Shown here one piece after another: positions 1 to 9,602 of a stretch of DNA of 10,165 nucleotides (position 1 is its first letter; the number at the start of each line of letters is the position of its first letter). The DNA comes from Gammaproteobacteria bacterium (GTDB taxonomy: Bacteria > Pseudomonadota > Gammaproteobacteria > BMS3Bbin11): assembly GCA_030636465.1 (NCBI GenBank), contig DAOVWW010000024.1:1-10165 (forward strand), given 5' to 3'. Under the pieces are notes generated by a model. It was given only the letters and a program-made list of their open reading frames with translations. It had not been told where the DNA came from and searched no databases. Position numbers and translations under genes: made by a program.

Positions 1-259
1 CGGTAAAGTTAGTAGCGTATGGAGTACGGTTATTATTCACCATCAGCGGTAGATCAAGCTTGTTACAATGATCTTCTGTCAAGGTAAGGCAAATCAGCCC
101 ACGGCCAAACCTGGCCATGAAGTTAATGGCCTCTGGCGTGACACTTTCAGCAGCCATGAGCAGATCACCTTCATTCTCACGATCTTCATCATCCATCAGG
201 ATGACCATTTTCCCCTGACGTAAATCGTCAAGGATGTCTTCTATATTGTCGAGACTCAT
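1..259 (-). CDS. ribB/ribBA: 3,4-dihydroxy-2-butanone-4-phosphate synthase (RibB, or N-terminal domain of RibBA), partial
   Basis: The first 86 codons of this gene are in the window; the rest runs off the left edge. The enzyme converts ribulose 5-phosphate to 3,4-dihydroxy-2-butanone 4-phosphate plus formate, supplying the four-carbon unit for lumazine and riboflavin synthesis in the cytoplasm. The family signature [12 protein letters not shown] lies at residues 22-33; its acidic residues bind the Mg ions and substrate. It is followed by [14 protein letters not shown] (47-60) and LDLPLMV (68-74). The ATG at 257-259 fits the usual short N-terminus before the signature. A modest GGAA lies about nine bases upstream. 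It starts 25 bases after ribE ends, so it is probably in the same operon. No FMN riboswitch could fit in this gap. Whether a GTP cyclohydrolase II-like C-terminal domain follows (RibBA) cannot be seen; the sequence resembles RibBA-type N-termini of pseudomonads more than E. coli RibB, from memory. Confidence 0.93.
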   Translation of the reverse strand, partial: MSLDNIEDILDDLRQGKMVILMDDEDRENEGDLLMAAESVTPEAINFMARFGRGLICLTLTEDHCNKLDLPLMVNNNRTPYATNFT

Positions 260-284
260 AGTTCAGTTTCCGGACGAAGGTTTG

Positions 285-950
285 TTATTCGCCTTCGTAC
301 ATATCATGTATTTTTTCCAGCAGGGATTCATCATTATTCGATGGCCCTGCTCCAAATTTTCTACATTGAAGCATTCTTTCAAGGTAACGTGCAATGATAT
401 CAACCTCGACATTAACGTGGCTACCCTGTTTGTACTGCTTAATGATTGTTTCCTGTTGTGTGTGAGGAACGATATTGACCTCAAAATCGTTTAACTGCAC
501 TGCATTGACGGTAAGGCTGACACCATCAATCGTCACAGAGCCTTTCTCGGCCACATAGCAGGCCAAATCATCAGCTAATTGGACACGCAACAGAATAGAT
601 TCGCCTGCGGAACTAATATTAGTTATTTTGCCTAAGCCATCGACATGTCCACTGACGATGTGCCCGCCAAATCGTGAATCAGCTCGCATAGCCAGCTCCA
701 GATTGACCTGACTACCCGCTGAAAGCTGCCCCAGTGAAGTACGTGACAGGCTTTCGGCTGAGATATCTGCTTCAAAGTTCTGCTTATCCAGAGACACTGC
801 TGTCAGACAAACACCATTTACGGCTATGGAATCACCTAAAACCGTATCACTCAGATCTAAAGTCCCGGTATTGATACTAATTCTGGCGTCGCCTCCATTT
901 TCCTGTAAACGACTAACCGTGCCAATGGCAGCTATAATTCCTGTAAACAT
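285..950 (-). CDS. ribE: riboflavin synthase alpha chain
   Basis: This enzyme makes riboflavin by dismutating two molecules of 6,7-dimethyl-8-ribityllumazine, the last step of the pathway. The 221-residue protein starts with the family hallmark MFTGII and consists of two similar beta-barrel halves. The first contains NGVCLTAV (45-52), with Cys48 at the position of the conserved active-site-region cysteine of E. coli riboflavin synthase, and GGHIVSGHVDG (95-105). The second has DGVSLTVN (142-149) and DIIARYLERM (184-193). Length is close to the E. coli enzyme (213 residues). A GGAG Shine-Dalgarno sequence six bases before the ATG lies inside the last codons of ribD, whose stop is only three bases upstream, so translation of the two genes is probably coupled. 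This gene is called ribC in some E. coli literature. Confidence 0.97.
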   Translation of the reverse strand: MFTGIIAAIGTVSRLQENGGDARISINTGTLDLSDTVLGDSIAVNGVCLTAVSLDKQNFEADISAESLSRTSLGQLSAGSQVNLELAMRADSRFGGHIVSGHVDGLGKITNISSAGESILLRVQLADDLACYVAEKGSVTIDGVSLTVNAVQLNDFEVNIVPHTQQETIIKQYKQGSHVNVEVDIIARYLERMLQCRKFGAGPSNNDESLLEKIHDMYEGE

Positions 951-953
951 TAT

Positions 954-2078
954 TTACTCCGCCTCTCTTTGATATTCGGGCTGTACCGTAATACGCCAGT
1001 CATGTCCTACCGCCCTGATGTCTTTAACAGACATATGGATACGTTGCGCCATCGTATCAAGACCGGGTAGATCAAAAAGCCCTTTTGCAGAAGAACCCAT
1101 AACCAGTGGCGCCATATAGAGTACGATTTCATCCACCAGCTGATTAGACAATAAGCTGCCGCACACGACTGAACCGGCCTCAACCATTATTTCATTGCAG
1201 GCATAATCATCAGCCAGGCATTTAAGCAAAGACAGGATGTCGACACGATTAGCCTCTGTGGGGAATGACCGTATTTCTACACCCCGGTCTTTAATTTGCT
1301 GATAACGCTCGTCATCTTCATTTGTTGCCGTGGCAATAAGCACAGGCAGCCCGTCATTTAAAACCTTTGCACTATCAGGAATACTGAGATAACTATCCAG
1401 CACCACACGTAGAGGCTGTCTACTATTGCCCTCGAGCCTGACCGTCAGCGACGGATCATCGGCCAGGACAGTCCCTGAGCCGGTTAGAATGGCGCTGCTG
1501 GCTGCCCGTAAACGCTGCACATCTGCACGTGCCTGCGGCCCGGTAATCCACTTGCTTTCACCACTATCCATCGCTGTGCGGCCATCAAGTGATGAGGCAA
1601 GTTTCACCGTCACCCAGGGAAGTCCACACTGCATACGTTTTACAAAGCCTCTGTTAAGCTCCATAGCCTGTTGCTGCAATAACCCACTGCGCACTTTAAT
1701 GCCCGCCTCTACGAGCTTTTTAATGCCAGACCCGGCAACCAGCGGGTTGGGATCCTGCATGGCGATAATGACTTCATTAATACCGCCTTCTATCAGGGCA
1801 TCAGCACAGGGAGGTGTTCGACCATGATGTGAACAGGGTTCTAGCGTGACATAAGCCTTCGCACCCTCTGCCTTATCAGCAGCCTGCTTTAGCGCAACAA
1901 TTTCTGCGTGCGCCTGCCCAGCTTTCTGATGCCAGCCTTCAGCAATCACCTTATTATTTTTTACCAGGACACAGCCAACACGCGGGTTGGGATGAGTGGT
2001 AGAAATACCGCGCCGGGCTAATCGCAGGGCAAGCGCCATATACTTATGGTCACTGCTGGTAAATTGAATATCAGGCAT
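954..2078 (-). CDS. ribD: bifunctional diaminohydroxyphosphoribosylaminopyrimidine deaminase / 5-amino-6-(5-phosphoribosylamino)uracil reductase
   Basis: RibD carries out the second and third steps of the GTP branch of riboflavin synthesis: deamination of the pyrimidine ring, then NADPH-dependent reduction of the ribosyl side chain. The 374-residue protein has both domains. The N-terminal deaminase (about 1-148) shows the zinc site HAE (His57, Glu59) and PCSHHGRTPPC (Cys82 and Cys91), the cytidine-deaminase-type arrangement. The reductase (about 153-370) begins at WVTVKLASSLDGRTAM and includes ESKWITGPQAR and a late VEAG. The residues after that VEAG are SVV where many RibDs have PTL or similar, a minor variation. 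The ATG at 2078 has only a weak ribosome-binding site but gives an N-terminus that matches E. coli RibD (367 residues). It lies 39 bases after nrdR, the same order as in E. coli. Confidence 0.97.
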   Translation of the reverse strand: MPDIQFTSSDHKYMALALRLARRGISTTHPNPRVGCVLVKNNKVIAEGWHQKAGQAHAEIVALKQAADKAEGAKAYVTLEPCSHHGRTPPCADALIEGGINEVIIAMQDPNPLVAGSGIKKLVEAGIKVRSGLLQQQAMELNRGFVKRMQCGLPWVTVKLASSLDGRTAMDSGESKWITGPQARADVQRLRAASSAILTGSGTVLADDPSLTVRLEGNSRQPLRVVLDSYLSIPDSAKVLNDGLPVLIATATNEDDERYQQIKDRGVEIRSFPTEANRVDILSLLKCLADDYACNEIMVEAGSVVCGSLLSNQLVDEIVLYMAPLVMGSSAKGLFDLPGLDTMAQRIHMSVKDIRAVGHDWRITVQPEYQREAE

Positions 2079-2117
2079 AAGTTCTGACCGTCATCAAAAA
2101 TCAGCAAACGGAGGCTG

Positions 2118-2621
2118 CTAGGAAGATTTACCCGTTTTGACGATGCTAATATCGGCTTTTTTCTTATTACGCTTACTTTTCAACAGGTCCAATTCGCGAT
2201 GAAAAGCATCCAGATCCTGAAAGCGGCGATAAACAGAGGCAAAACGTACGTAGGCGACATCATCTATCAGGGCAAGTTCTTCAATGACAAACTCACCTAT
2301 CTGTTTCGATGCTATGTCACGTTCATTATGCGCCAGGACTTGGTTTATTATACGTGCTACGGCTGCATCGACATCTTCGGCATCAACCGGCCGTTTTTCC
2401 AGTGCGCGCATGATACCTGTGCGTAATTTTGCTTCAGAAAAATCAACCAGAGAGCCATCATTCTTTTTTACCGAAGGAAATGGCAATTCTGTTCGTTCAT
2501 AGGTAGTAAAACGCTCGTGGCAGTTCAGACACTCACGGCGTCTGCGCACTTCCCCACCTTCGTTCGCCAGCCGCGAATCGATAACTTTGGTGTCTTCTGT
2601 ACTACAGTAAGGACAGCGCAT
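2118..2621 (-). CDS. nrdR: transcriptional repressor NrdR
   Basis: NrdR represses ribonucleotide reductase operons by sensing ATP/dATP and binding paired NrdR boxes. The 167-residue protein begins with a zinc ribbon, MRCPYC (Cys3, Cys6) and ECLNC (Cys31, Cys34), and the basic stretch RRRRE that belongs to the DNA-binding region. An ATP-cone follows from about residue 49 to 139. It is slightly longer than E. coli NrdR (149 residues), the excess being a lysine-rich C-terminal tail. It sits between glyA (26 bases upstream) and ribD (39 bases downstream), a common placement in gammaproteobacteria. I found no convincing NrdR box in the window, so its own control by NrdR is not supported here. The Shine-Dalgarno sequence is weak (an AGG about eight bases upstream), which suggests reliance on translation from glyA. 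Confidence 0.97.
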   Translation of the reverse strand: MRCPYCSTEDTKVIDSRLANEGGEVRRRRECLNCHERFTTYERTELPFPSVKKNDGSLVDFSEAKLRTGIMRALEKRPVDAEDVDAAVARIINQVLAHNERDIASKQIGEFVIEELALIDDVAYVRFASVYRRFQDLDAFHRELDLLKSKRNKKKADISIVKTGKSS

Positions 2622-2647
2622 GGCTACAGTTGCCTAATTAAGCTTTA

Positions 2648-3910
2648 TTAAATGTTGGCTTCGTAAACCGGCCGTTCGCGACACAGTTCTTCTACCTTTA
2701 TCCGTGTTTGCGAGATAACGGTTTCATTTTTAACATCATCGAGGATATCACACATCCATGTTGCCAGATTACGTGAATCCTCTTCCGTGAAACCTCGCGT
2801 GGTGATTGCCGGCGTTCCAATTCTAATACCACTGGTAACGAAGGGTGATTTTGGGTCATTCGGCACTGAATTTTTATTGACCGTAATATTTGCCTCGCCA
2901 AGAGCCGCTTCGGCTTCTTTTCCAGTCAATTCCTGCTTTATCAGGTCAACCAGCATCAAATGATTATCGGTACCGCCAGAGACAACACGATATCCCCTGT
3001 CGATGATCGTCTCAGCCATCGCCTTTGCATTGATAACAACCTGATGCTGATAATCCTTGAAACTCAGTTCCAGTGCTTCCTTGAACGCAACGGCTTTTGC
3101 AGCAATCACATGCATCAGCGGGCCACCCTGGGTCCCTGGGAAAACCATGGAATTTAGTTTTTTCTCTATTTCTTCATTGCTTTTGGCGAGAATAATGCCA
3201 CCACGTGGCCCACGCAGGGTCTTGTGTGTGGTAGAGGTAGTAACGTCTGCGATATCGACCGGGCTGGGATATTCACCTGCAGCAATTAGACCGGCTACAT
3301 GGGCCATATCAACAAACAAATAGGCACCCACACTATCCGCAATATCGCGGAATCGCTGCCAGTCTACAATTCTTGAGTAGGCACTAAAACCGGCGACTAT
3401 CATCTTGGGCTGATGTTCTTTGGCCAGCCTTTCTACTTCATCATAGTCAATTTCATCTGTTTCGTCGCTCAAACCATATTGCACTGCATTGAACAGCTTG
3501 CCGGAGAAACTTACTTTTGCACCGTGTGTGAGATGACCACCGTGAGCCAGGCTCATACCAAGGATAGTATCTCCAGGCTGCAACAGAGCGAAATAAACTG
3601 CAGCATTGGCCTGTGAGCCGGAATGCGGCTGCACATTGGCATAATCAGCACCAAACAATTCTTTTACGCGATCTATAGCCAGCTGTTCTGCCTTATCTAC
3701 ATACTCACAGCCGCCATAATACCGGCGACCAGGATAACCTTCCGCATATTTGTTTGTTAAAACAGAGCCCTGAGCTTCCATTACACGCGGGCTGGCGTAA
3801 TTTTCTGAAGCAATCAACTCGACATGATCTTCCTGACGGGTTTTCTCTTCTTCGATTGCGGTGGCCAGTTCATCATCATAACCGGCAATTTTCATATCTT
3901 GACTAAACAT
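2648..3910 (-). CDS. glyA: serine hydroxymethyltransferase
   Basis: GlyA is the cytoplasmic PLP enzyme that interconverts serine plus tetrahydrofolate with glycine plus 5,10-methylene-tetrahydrofolate, the main source of one-carbon units for purine, thymidylate and methionine synthesis. The 420-residue protein is the usual length and is collinear with E. coli GlyA. It shows [12 protein letters not shown] (29-40), [17 protein letters not shown] (51-67) and the PLP site [15 protein letters not shown] (224-238), with Lys230 as the Schiff-base lysine. Asp201 and His204 (VDMAHVAG) are the residues that contact the cofactor ring. The ATG at 3910 has a GGAG five bases upstream. The 48-base gap from secF contains a weak terminator-like hairpin and a 10-base palindrome, so glyA may be partly separated from the sec genes, although I see no convincing separate promoter. 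It leads into nrdR-ribD-ribE-ribB. Confidence 0.98.
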   Translation of the reverse strand: MFSQDMKIAGYDDELATAIEEEKTRQEDHVELIASENYASPRVMEAQGSVLTNKYAEGYPGRRYYGGCEYVDKAEQLAIDRVKELFGADYANVQPHSGSQANAAVYFALLQPGDTILGMSLAHGGHLTHGAKVSFSGKLFNAVQYGLSDETDEIDYDEVERLAKEHQPKMIVAGFSAYSRIVDWQRFRDIADSVGAYLFVDMAHVAGLIAAGEYPSPVDIADVTTSTTHKTLRGPRGGIILAKSNEEIEKKLNSMVFPGTQGGPLMHVIAAKAVAFKEALELSFKDYQHQVVINAKAMAETIIDRGYRVVSGGTDNHLMLVDLIKQELTGKEAEAALGEANITVNKNSVPNDPKSPFVTSGIRIGTPAITTRGFTEEDSRNLATWMCDILDDVKNETVISQTRIKVEELCRERPVYEANI

Positions 3911-3925
3911 ACATACTCCAGGCTC

Positions 3926-3935
3926 TGGAATTCCA
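3926..3935. repeat. 10-base perfect palindrome in the secF-glyA gap
   Basis: TGGAATTCCA reads the same on both strands and lies 15 bases upstream of the glyA start codon. A palindrome of this size could be half of an operator but also arises by chance. No matching second copy is seen nearby. Confidence 0.3.
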
Positions 3936-3951
3936 ATTGATTCAATACGGT

Positions 3952-3979
3952 AAAAAGATCAGGGTGCTGCTTGCTGATC
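3952..3979 (-). terminator. weak intrinsic terminator-like hairpin overlapping the secF stop
   Basis: Read on the minus strand, GATCAG (3979-3974) pairs perfectly with CTGATC (3962-3957) across an 11-base loop and is followed at once by five T (3956-3952). The secF stop codon TGA (3961-3959) lies within the 3' arm, so ribosomes finishing secF would disrupt the hairpin. The stem is only six base pairs with three G-C pairs, so this could at most give partial termination between secF and glyA. Confidence 0.35.
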
Positions 3980-4963
3980 TCCACCTTCCTGCTTCACCTG
4001 TAACAGGTTTTCGCGCGAGATCCCCAGCATGAGAACAGATGGGCTGGCGATGTATATTGATGAATAGGTACCAATAACAACACCTAATATCAGTGCTATA
4101 GAGAAGTTGTGGATAATGTCACCACCAAATATGAACAGGGATACCAGCACCAGCAATGTTGTTAATGATGTCAAAATGGTGCGCGGCAAGGTCTGGTTAA
4201 TAGACCGGTTCATGATCTCTACAGGTGTTTCTTTACGCAGCTTTCTGAAATTTTCCCGAATACGGTCAAACACAACGATCGTGTCATTAAGGGAGTAACC
4301 TATAACTGCGAGCAATGCAGCTAAGACGGTTAGGGTAAATTCCAGCTGGAAAACAGAGAAGATACCGATAGTGATAACGACATCGTGCACCAGGGCAATA
4401 ACTGAGCCTACTGCAAACCGCCATTCGAACCTGAAAGCTACATAAGCAAGGATACCAAACAGGGCGTAGAGCATGGCCAGCCCGCCCTGTTCAGCTAGTT
4501 CATCGCCGACTTGCGGTCCGACAAACTCTACCCTTCTTATTTGCACATTACAGACCCTGCTTTGGCCATCCGCCGAACAGGTTTGTTCCTTGCTGACGGG
4601 GTCCGTATCTGTAACAAATTCACCTTCTTTTTCATGCAGCGTAAGCATTACTTTCTCACTCACCTGCGCGCCTTTAATATCATCTTTAAGCGGCACACGG
4701 ATCATGACATCTTTAGCTGTGCCAAAATACTGCACGACAGCATCATTGAAACCCGCTGATCCCAGGTCACTGCGTACCTCATCAATAGCAACGGTATCCT
4801 GGTATGACACTTCGACCAGTGTGCCACCGGTAAAATCAATACCGAATGACAGACCGCGAGTTGCCAGTGAAGCCAGGCTGATGATGACCAAAAGCAGCGA
4901 AAACCCCATAGCCAGCTTGCGCTTGCCAAGAAAATCGATATGAAACCCTTTCATAGTAGCCAT
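3959..4963 (-). CDS. secF: protein translocase subunit SecF
   Basis: SecF pairs with SecD in the inner membrane and uses the proton motive force to help SecYEG-exported proteins leave the translocon on the periplasmic side. The protein has 334 residues and the family plan. Transmembrane helix 1 is at about 16-36, and the signature FGIDFTGGTLVEV is at 40-52. A periplasmic domain follows to about 145, then VEFVGPQVG (145-153). Five further membrane helices lie between about 160 and 314, with SLNDTIVVFDRIRENF (224-239) between helices. I chose the ATG at 4961-4963: it has a strong AGGGAG six bases upstream and starts ten bases after secD. The frame is open up to 5029 but that start would lie deep in secD and adds no family sequence. 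The periplasmic domain has an insertion at about residues 112-142 with Cys129 and Cys138, compared with E. coli SecF as I recall it. Confidence 0.96.
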   Translation of the reverse strand: MATMKGFHIDFLGKRKLAMGFSLLLVIISLASLATRGLSFGIDFTGGTLVEVSYQDTVAIDEVRSDLGSAGFNDAVVQYFGTAKDVMIRVPLKDDIKGAQVSEKVMLTLHEKEGEFVTDTDPVSKEQTCSADGQSRVCNVQIRRVEFVGPQVGDELAEQGGLAMLYALFGILAYVAFRFEWRFAVGSVIALVHDVVITIGIFSVFQLEFTLTVLAALLAVIGYSLNDTIVVFDRIRENFRKLRKETPVEIMNRSINQTLPRTILTSLTTLLVLVSLFIFGGDIIHNFSIALILGVVIGTYSSIYIASPSVLMLGISRENLLQVKQEGGDQQAAP

Positions 4964-4969
4964 TTTGAT

Positions 4970-4975
4970 CTCCCT
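4970..4975 (-). promoter_or_regulatory. secF ribosome-binding site
   Basis: AGGGAG on the minus strand, six bases before the ATG at 4963. It overlaps the secD stop codon TAG by its first two bases. This decides the secF start against the upstream in-frame start at 5029 and implies that secD and secF are translated in a coupled way. Confidence 0.8.
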
Positions 4976-6863
4976 AAATCGCCAGTTTTTTGATCTGGCG
5001 ACCGCCATAAATCTTATTAACAATTCCACGACTCACCATAATGGCGGTAAACATGGAAGTGAGTATGCCGATAGACAAAGTGATAGCAAAACCCTTAATC
5101 GGCCCGGTACCAAAGTTAAACAGCACTATGGCTGCAATCAGCGTGGTGATATTGGCATCAACAATGGTGGACAATGCCTTGTCGTAGCCGGAATGGATAG
5201 CCGCCTGTGGTGTTACACCGTTTCGAAGTTCTTCCTTGATACGTTCGAAAATCAACACATTAGCATCAACAGCCATACCCACCGTCAATAGAATTCCTGC
5301 CACACCAGGAAGTGTCAAGGTGGCCTGGAATAAAGATAAAACCGCTACCATTATTATCAGATTCAACGCCAGGGCAATGTCAGCAACGATGCCAAATACG
5401 CGATAGTAAAAGACCATAAAGATCATGATTGCGATTAAACCGTACATGACGGAGAGGAAGCCGGTGCGAATGTTTTCTTTGCCCAGGCTTGGGCCAATGG
5501 TGCGTTCTTCAACAATTTCGATGGGCGCAGCCAGCGCACCTGCACGCAATAGCAGGGATAGATCACGAGCTTCTTTTATGCTGTCCATGCCTTCTATCTG
5601 GAATCGCTTGCCTAACTGATCACGGATAACCGGGGCAGTAATAATTTCTTCAATACGGCTTTTCACTCTTACCGGGCGACCGTTCTCATCGGTCACCACG
5701 TTGCCCTGATCATCTTTTTTGATGGTGCTTTTCTGTTCTACGTAAACCACCGCCATACGATTGCCAATGTTGTCACCGGTAATGCGTTGATTAATCGAAG
5801 CTCCACGAGCATCCAGAGTAATGTGTACAACAGAACTACCGTTGCGAGAATCTATACCGGCAGAAGCATCAATGATATTGCTGCCGGAATATATGATGCC
5901 TTTTTTAAGTAATAAGGGCCGGTTGTTGCGGTCGCGGTAGAGTCTTGAACCCACGGGCACCCTGCCCTCAAGCGCAGCCTGAATATTGCCGCTATTTTTC
6001 TCATCCACCATCATAATTTCCAGCGTAGCAGTACGACCGATGATTTCTTTAGCCCGTGCGGTATCCTGAATGCCCGGTAGCTGTACAACAATTCTATTAT
6101 CACCCTGCTGCTGAACTATGGGCTCTGCCACGCCTAGTTCGTTGATCCGGTTTCTCAAGGCCGTCATGTTCTGTTTGACTGACGAATCTTTGATTTCCCG
6201 TTTGGCCGCCTCAGTTAAATGCAGTGATAATGCCGGTTTACCATCACTTTTTATTTCTTTAGCTGACAGACTGGTGAAGTCATCTTCAACGGTTATCAAA
6301 CCTTGAGCAAGCCGTTCCTGATCAGGAAAAACAACCAGTATGCCGTCATTCTTTGAACTGCTGACACTCAGGTAACGAATCTTTTTCTCACGCATACCAG
6401 AACGTAAATCAGAAACCAGGCGCTTTTCTGTATTAATGGTTGCGCCTTCGATATCGACTTCCATCAGAAAATGTACACCGCCCCTGAGATCGAGACCCAG
6501 ATACATAGGCCTGGCATTGAAAGCCGCCATCCAGTCAGGAGTAGCAGGCAACAGGTTCAGAGCGATGGTATATTTTTCACCCAGTTCATTTTCGGCTGCT
6601 GCTTTTCCTTTCAACTGGTCATCTGTATTGTTGAACCGAAGTTGAATACCATCTTCCGTTCTTTGCAGACTATGAAAACTGATGCCTTTTTCATCCAGCG
6701 CATTTTTAAGCTGCTGCTCAGTACTTTCATCGATAGTCGCTGAACGGGTAGCAGATATTTGCAGAGCAGGATCTTCGCCGTAAAGATTAGGCAGTGCATA
6801 CAGAAACCCCGGGATGATGACTGCCAGGATGACCAGGTATTTCCACAGTGGATACTTATTCAT
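4974..6863 (-). CDS. secD: protein translocase subunit SecD
   Basis: SecD is the larger partner of SecF in the inner-membrane SecDF-YajC complex that pulls or releases exported proteins at the periplasmic side. It has 629 residues (615 in E. coli). A short cytoplasmic start (MNKYPLWKY) leads into membrane helix 1 at about 8-25. A large periplasmic region follows, including GLDLRGGVHFLMEVD (123-137), and then about five helices from residue 465 onward. The conserved DANVLIFERI sits at 533-542; its aspartate belongs to the proton-conducting site of the family. The start ATG at 6863 has a GGAA seven bases upstream and lies 26 bases after yajC. Everything expected of the family is present, with no frameshift. 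The order yajC-secD-secF is the classical operon. Confidence 0.98.
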   Translation of the reverse strand: MNKYPLWKYLVILAVIIPGFLYALPNLYGEDPALQISATRSATIDESTEQQLKNALDEKGISFHSLQRTEDGIQLRFNNTDDQLKGKAAAENELGEKYTIALNLLPATPDWMAAFNARPMYLGLDLRGGVHFLMEVDIEGATINTEKRLVSDLRSGMREKKIRYLSVSSSKNDGILVVFPDQERLAQGLITVEDDFTSLSAKEIKSDGKPALSLHLTEAAKREIKDSSVKQNMTALRNRINELGVAEPIVQQQGDNRIVVQLPGIQDTARAKEIIGRTATLEIMMVDEKNSGNIQAALEGRVPVGSRLYRDRNNRPLLLKKGIIYSGSNIIDASAGIDSRNGSSVVHITLDARGASINQRITGDNIGNRMAVVYVEQKSTIKKDDQGNVVTDENGRPVRVKSRIEEIITAPVIRDQLGKRFQIEGMDSIKEARDLSLLLRAGALAAPIEIVEERTIGPSLGKENIRTGFLSVMYGLIAIMIFMVFYYRVFGIVADIALALNLIIMVAVLSLFQATLTLPGVAGILLTVGMAVDANVLIFERIKEELRNGVTPQAAIHSGYDKALSTIVDANITTLIAAIVLFNFGTGPIKGFAITLSIGILTSMFTAIMVSRGIVNKIYGGRQIKKLAI

Positions 6864-6874
6864 AGGTTTTCCAG

Positions 6875-6890
6875 ATCAGTGGTAACTGAT
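6875..6890. repeat. short inverted repeat between yajC and secD
   Basis: ATCAGT and ACTGAT form a perfect six-pair stem around the four-base loop GGTA. The last base of the yajC stop codon is part of it. There is no T-run, so it is not a terminator. It might modestly affect mRNA processing or secD translation, or be chance. Confidence 0.3.
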
Positions 6891-7219
6891 TATGCTGACT
6901 TGATTGTGCCTTTTGGCATCAGTGCCTGTACTGCAGAGCGCTGTACCTTAATTTCCACACCCGTAGCGACTTCAACAGTGACGAAACTATCGCCTATACC
7001 TGTGACTTTGCCTAAGGTTCCACCAGTAGTAATCACCTCATCGCCTTTAGCGATGGCTTCGGTCATGGCTTTATGCTCTTTTGCACGTTTCTGCTGCGGG
7101 CGGATAAGTAGAAAATAAAACACCACAAATATGGCAACCAGTGGCAGTAAAGACATCAAACCACCCTGCTGAGATGCGCCGCCAGCCTGTGCCCAGGCAT
7201 CAGTAATAAATAAACTCAT
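6890..7219 (-). CDS. yajC: Sec translocon accessory subunit YajC
   Basis: YajC is a small single-span inner-membrane protein that co-purifies with SecDF; its exact role is not settled. The 109-residue protein has a short N-terminus (MSLFITDAWAQAGG), a membrane helix at about 23-40 ending in the family signature LLIRPQQKRAKEH (38-50), and a small soluble domain with GDEVITTGGTLGKV. Length and layout match E. coli YajC (110 residues). I chose the ATG at 7219 because its GGAG lies six bases upstream and the product aligns with E. coli from the first residue. The frame is open six codons further to 7237, but that start would place the ribosome-binding site inside the gene. It follows tgt after a 102-base gap, the longest between genes of this block. 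Confidence 0.95.
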   Translation of the reverse strand: MSLFITDAWAQAGGASQQGGLMSLLPLVAIFVVFYFLLIRPQQKRAKEHKAMTEAIAKGDEVITTGGTLGKVTGIGDSFVTVEVATGVEIKVQRSAVQALMPKGTIKSA

Positions 7220-7225
7220 AGTAAG

Positions 7226-7229
7226 CTCC
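7226..7229 (-). promoter_or_regulatory. yajC ribosome-binding site
   Basis: GGAG on the minus strand, six bases before the ATG at 7219. It sets the yajC start at 7219 and not at 7237. Confidence 0.7.
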
Positions 7230-7246
7230 AGTAACATTTGTCCAGA

Positions 7247-7260
7247 ATATTTTAAAATAT
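7247..7260. repeat. 14-base AT-only palindrome in the tgt-yajC gap
   Basis: ATATTTTAAAATAT is a perfect palindrome 27 bases upstream of the yajC start. On the minus strand it could contain a -10-like element (TATTTT or TAAAAT), but no good -35 partner is present; TTAATT sixteen bases before TATTTT is the best I find. It may be a weak internal promoter or a binding site; no proof. Confidence 0.3.
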
Positions 7261-7285
7261 CCAGGAAATTGTACGAATTAATATG

Positions 7286-7300
7286 GCAGGACGTTCCTGC
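7286..7300. repeat. small perfect hairpin in the tgt-yajC gap
   Basis: GCAGGA and TCCTGC form a six-pair stem with a three-base loop, 21 bases after the tgt stop. On the minus strand it is followed by a mixed A/T stretch and not by a T-run, so it is a poor intrinsic terminator. It could act as an mRNA-stability or processing structure after tgt. Confidence 0.35.
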
Positions 7301-7321
7301 TCCAGACTAAAAACAGCGGGA

Positions 7322-9467
<2,146 letters not shown>

Positions 9468-9494
9468 AGCTGGCAGCAGATAAGTAAGGCTGGA

Positions 9495-9500
9495 ATTATA
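9495..9500 (-). promoter_or_regulatory. probable -10 box of the queA operon promoter
   Basis: The minus strand reads TATAAT, the exact sigma-70 consensus. A start of transcription near 9488 would leave a leader of about 21 bases before the queA ATG at 9467. At the expected distance upstream (17 bases) the -35 region reads GTGCTG, a poor match to TTGACA, so the promoter may need an activator or rely on the -10 box. It likely drives queA-tgt and, at least in part, yajC-secDF. Confidence 0.5.
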
Positions 9501-9563
9501 GAGCGCGAATTCTACCTCAGCACTGTTTAATGCGATAGTCATATGAAATCAGTGCAGCAGGGC

Positions 9564-9591
9564 TTGCCCATGACGAAAAATCCGATATACT
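9564..9591 (+). promoter_or_regulatory. probable sigma-70 promoter of the tRNA-Leu locus
   Basis: A -35 element TTGCCC (9564-9569, four of six consensus bases) and a -10 element TATACT (9586-9591, five of six) are 16 bases apart. Transcription would begin near 9598, just before the tRNA-Leu remnant at 9603. It points away from the queA promoter, so the two are divergent. It is the best promoter seen for the downstream tRNA-Leu(CAA). Confidence 0.6.
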
Positions 9592-9602
9592 TCGGTTCCG
9601 CT

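Noticed and set aside
260..284. FMN riboswitch upstream of ribB/ribBA
   Set aside because: The gap to ribE is only 25 bases, far too short for the element, and no such conserved sequence is seen in any other gap in the window.
1426..1827. 133-codon plus-strand frame opposite ribD
   Set aside because: It lies wholly antisense to a well-supported ribD and its sequence shows no domain or motif. The same applies to the 156-codon frame opposite secF at 4473-4943, the 113-codon frame opposite queA at 9142-9483 and the other antisense frames.
4964..5029. Longer SecF starting at 5029
   Set aside because: The extension overlaps secD by more than 50 bases and has no family match, while the ATG at 4963 has a strong AGGGAG at ideal distance.
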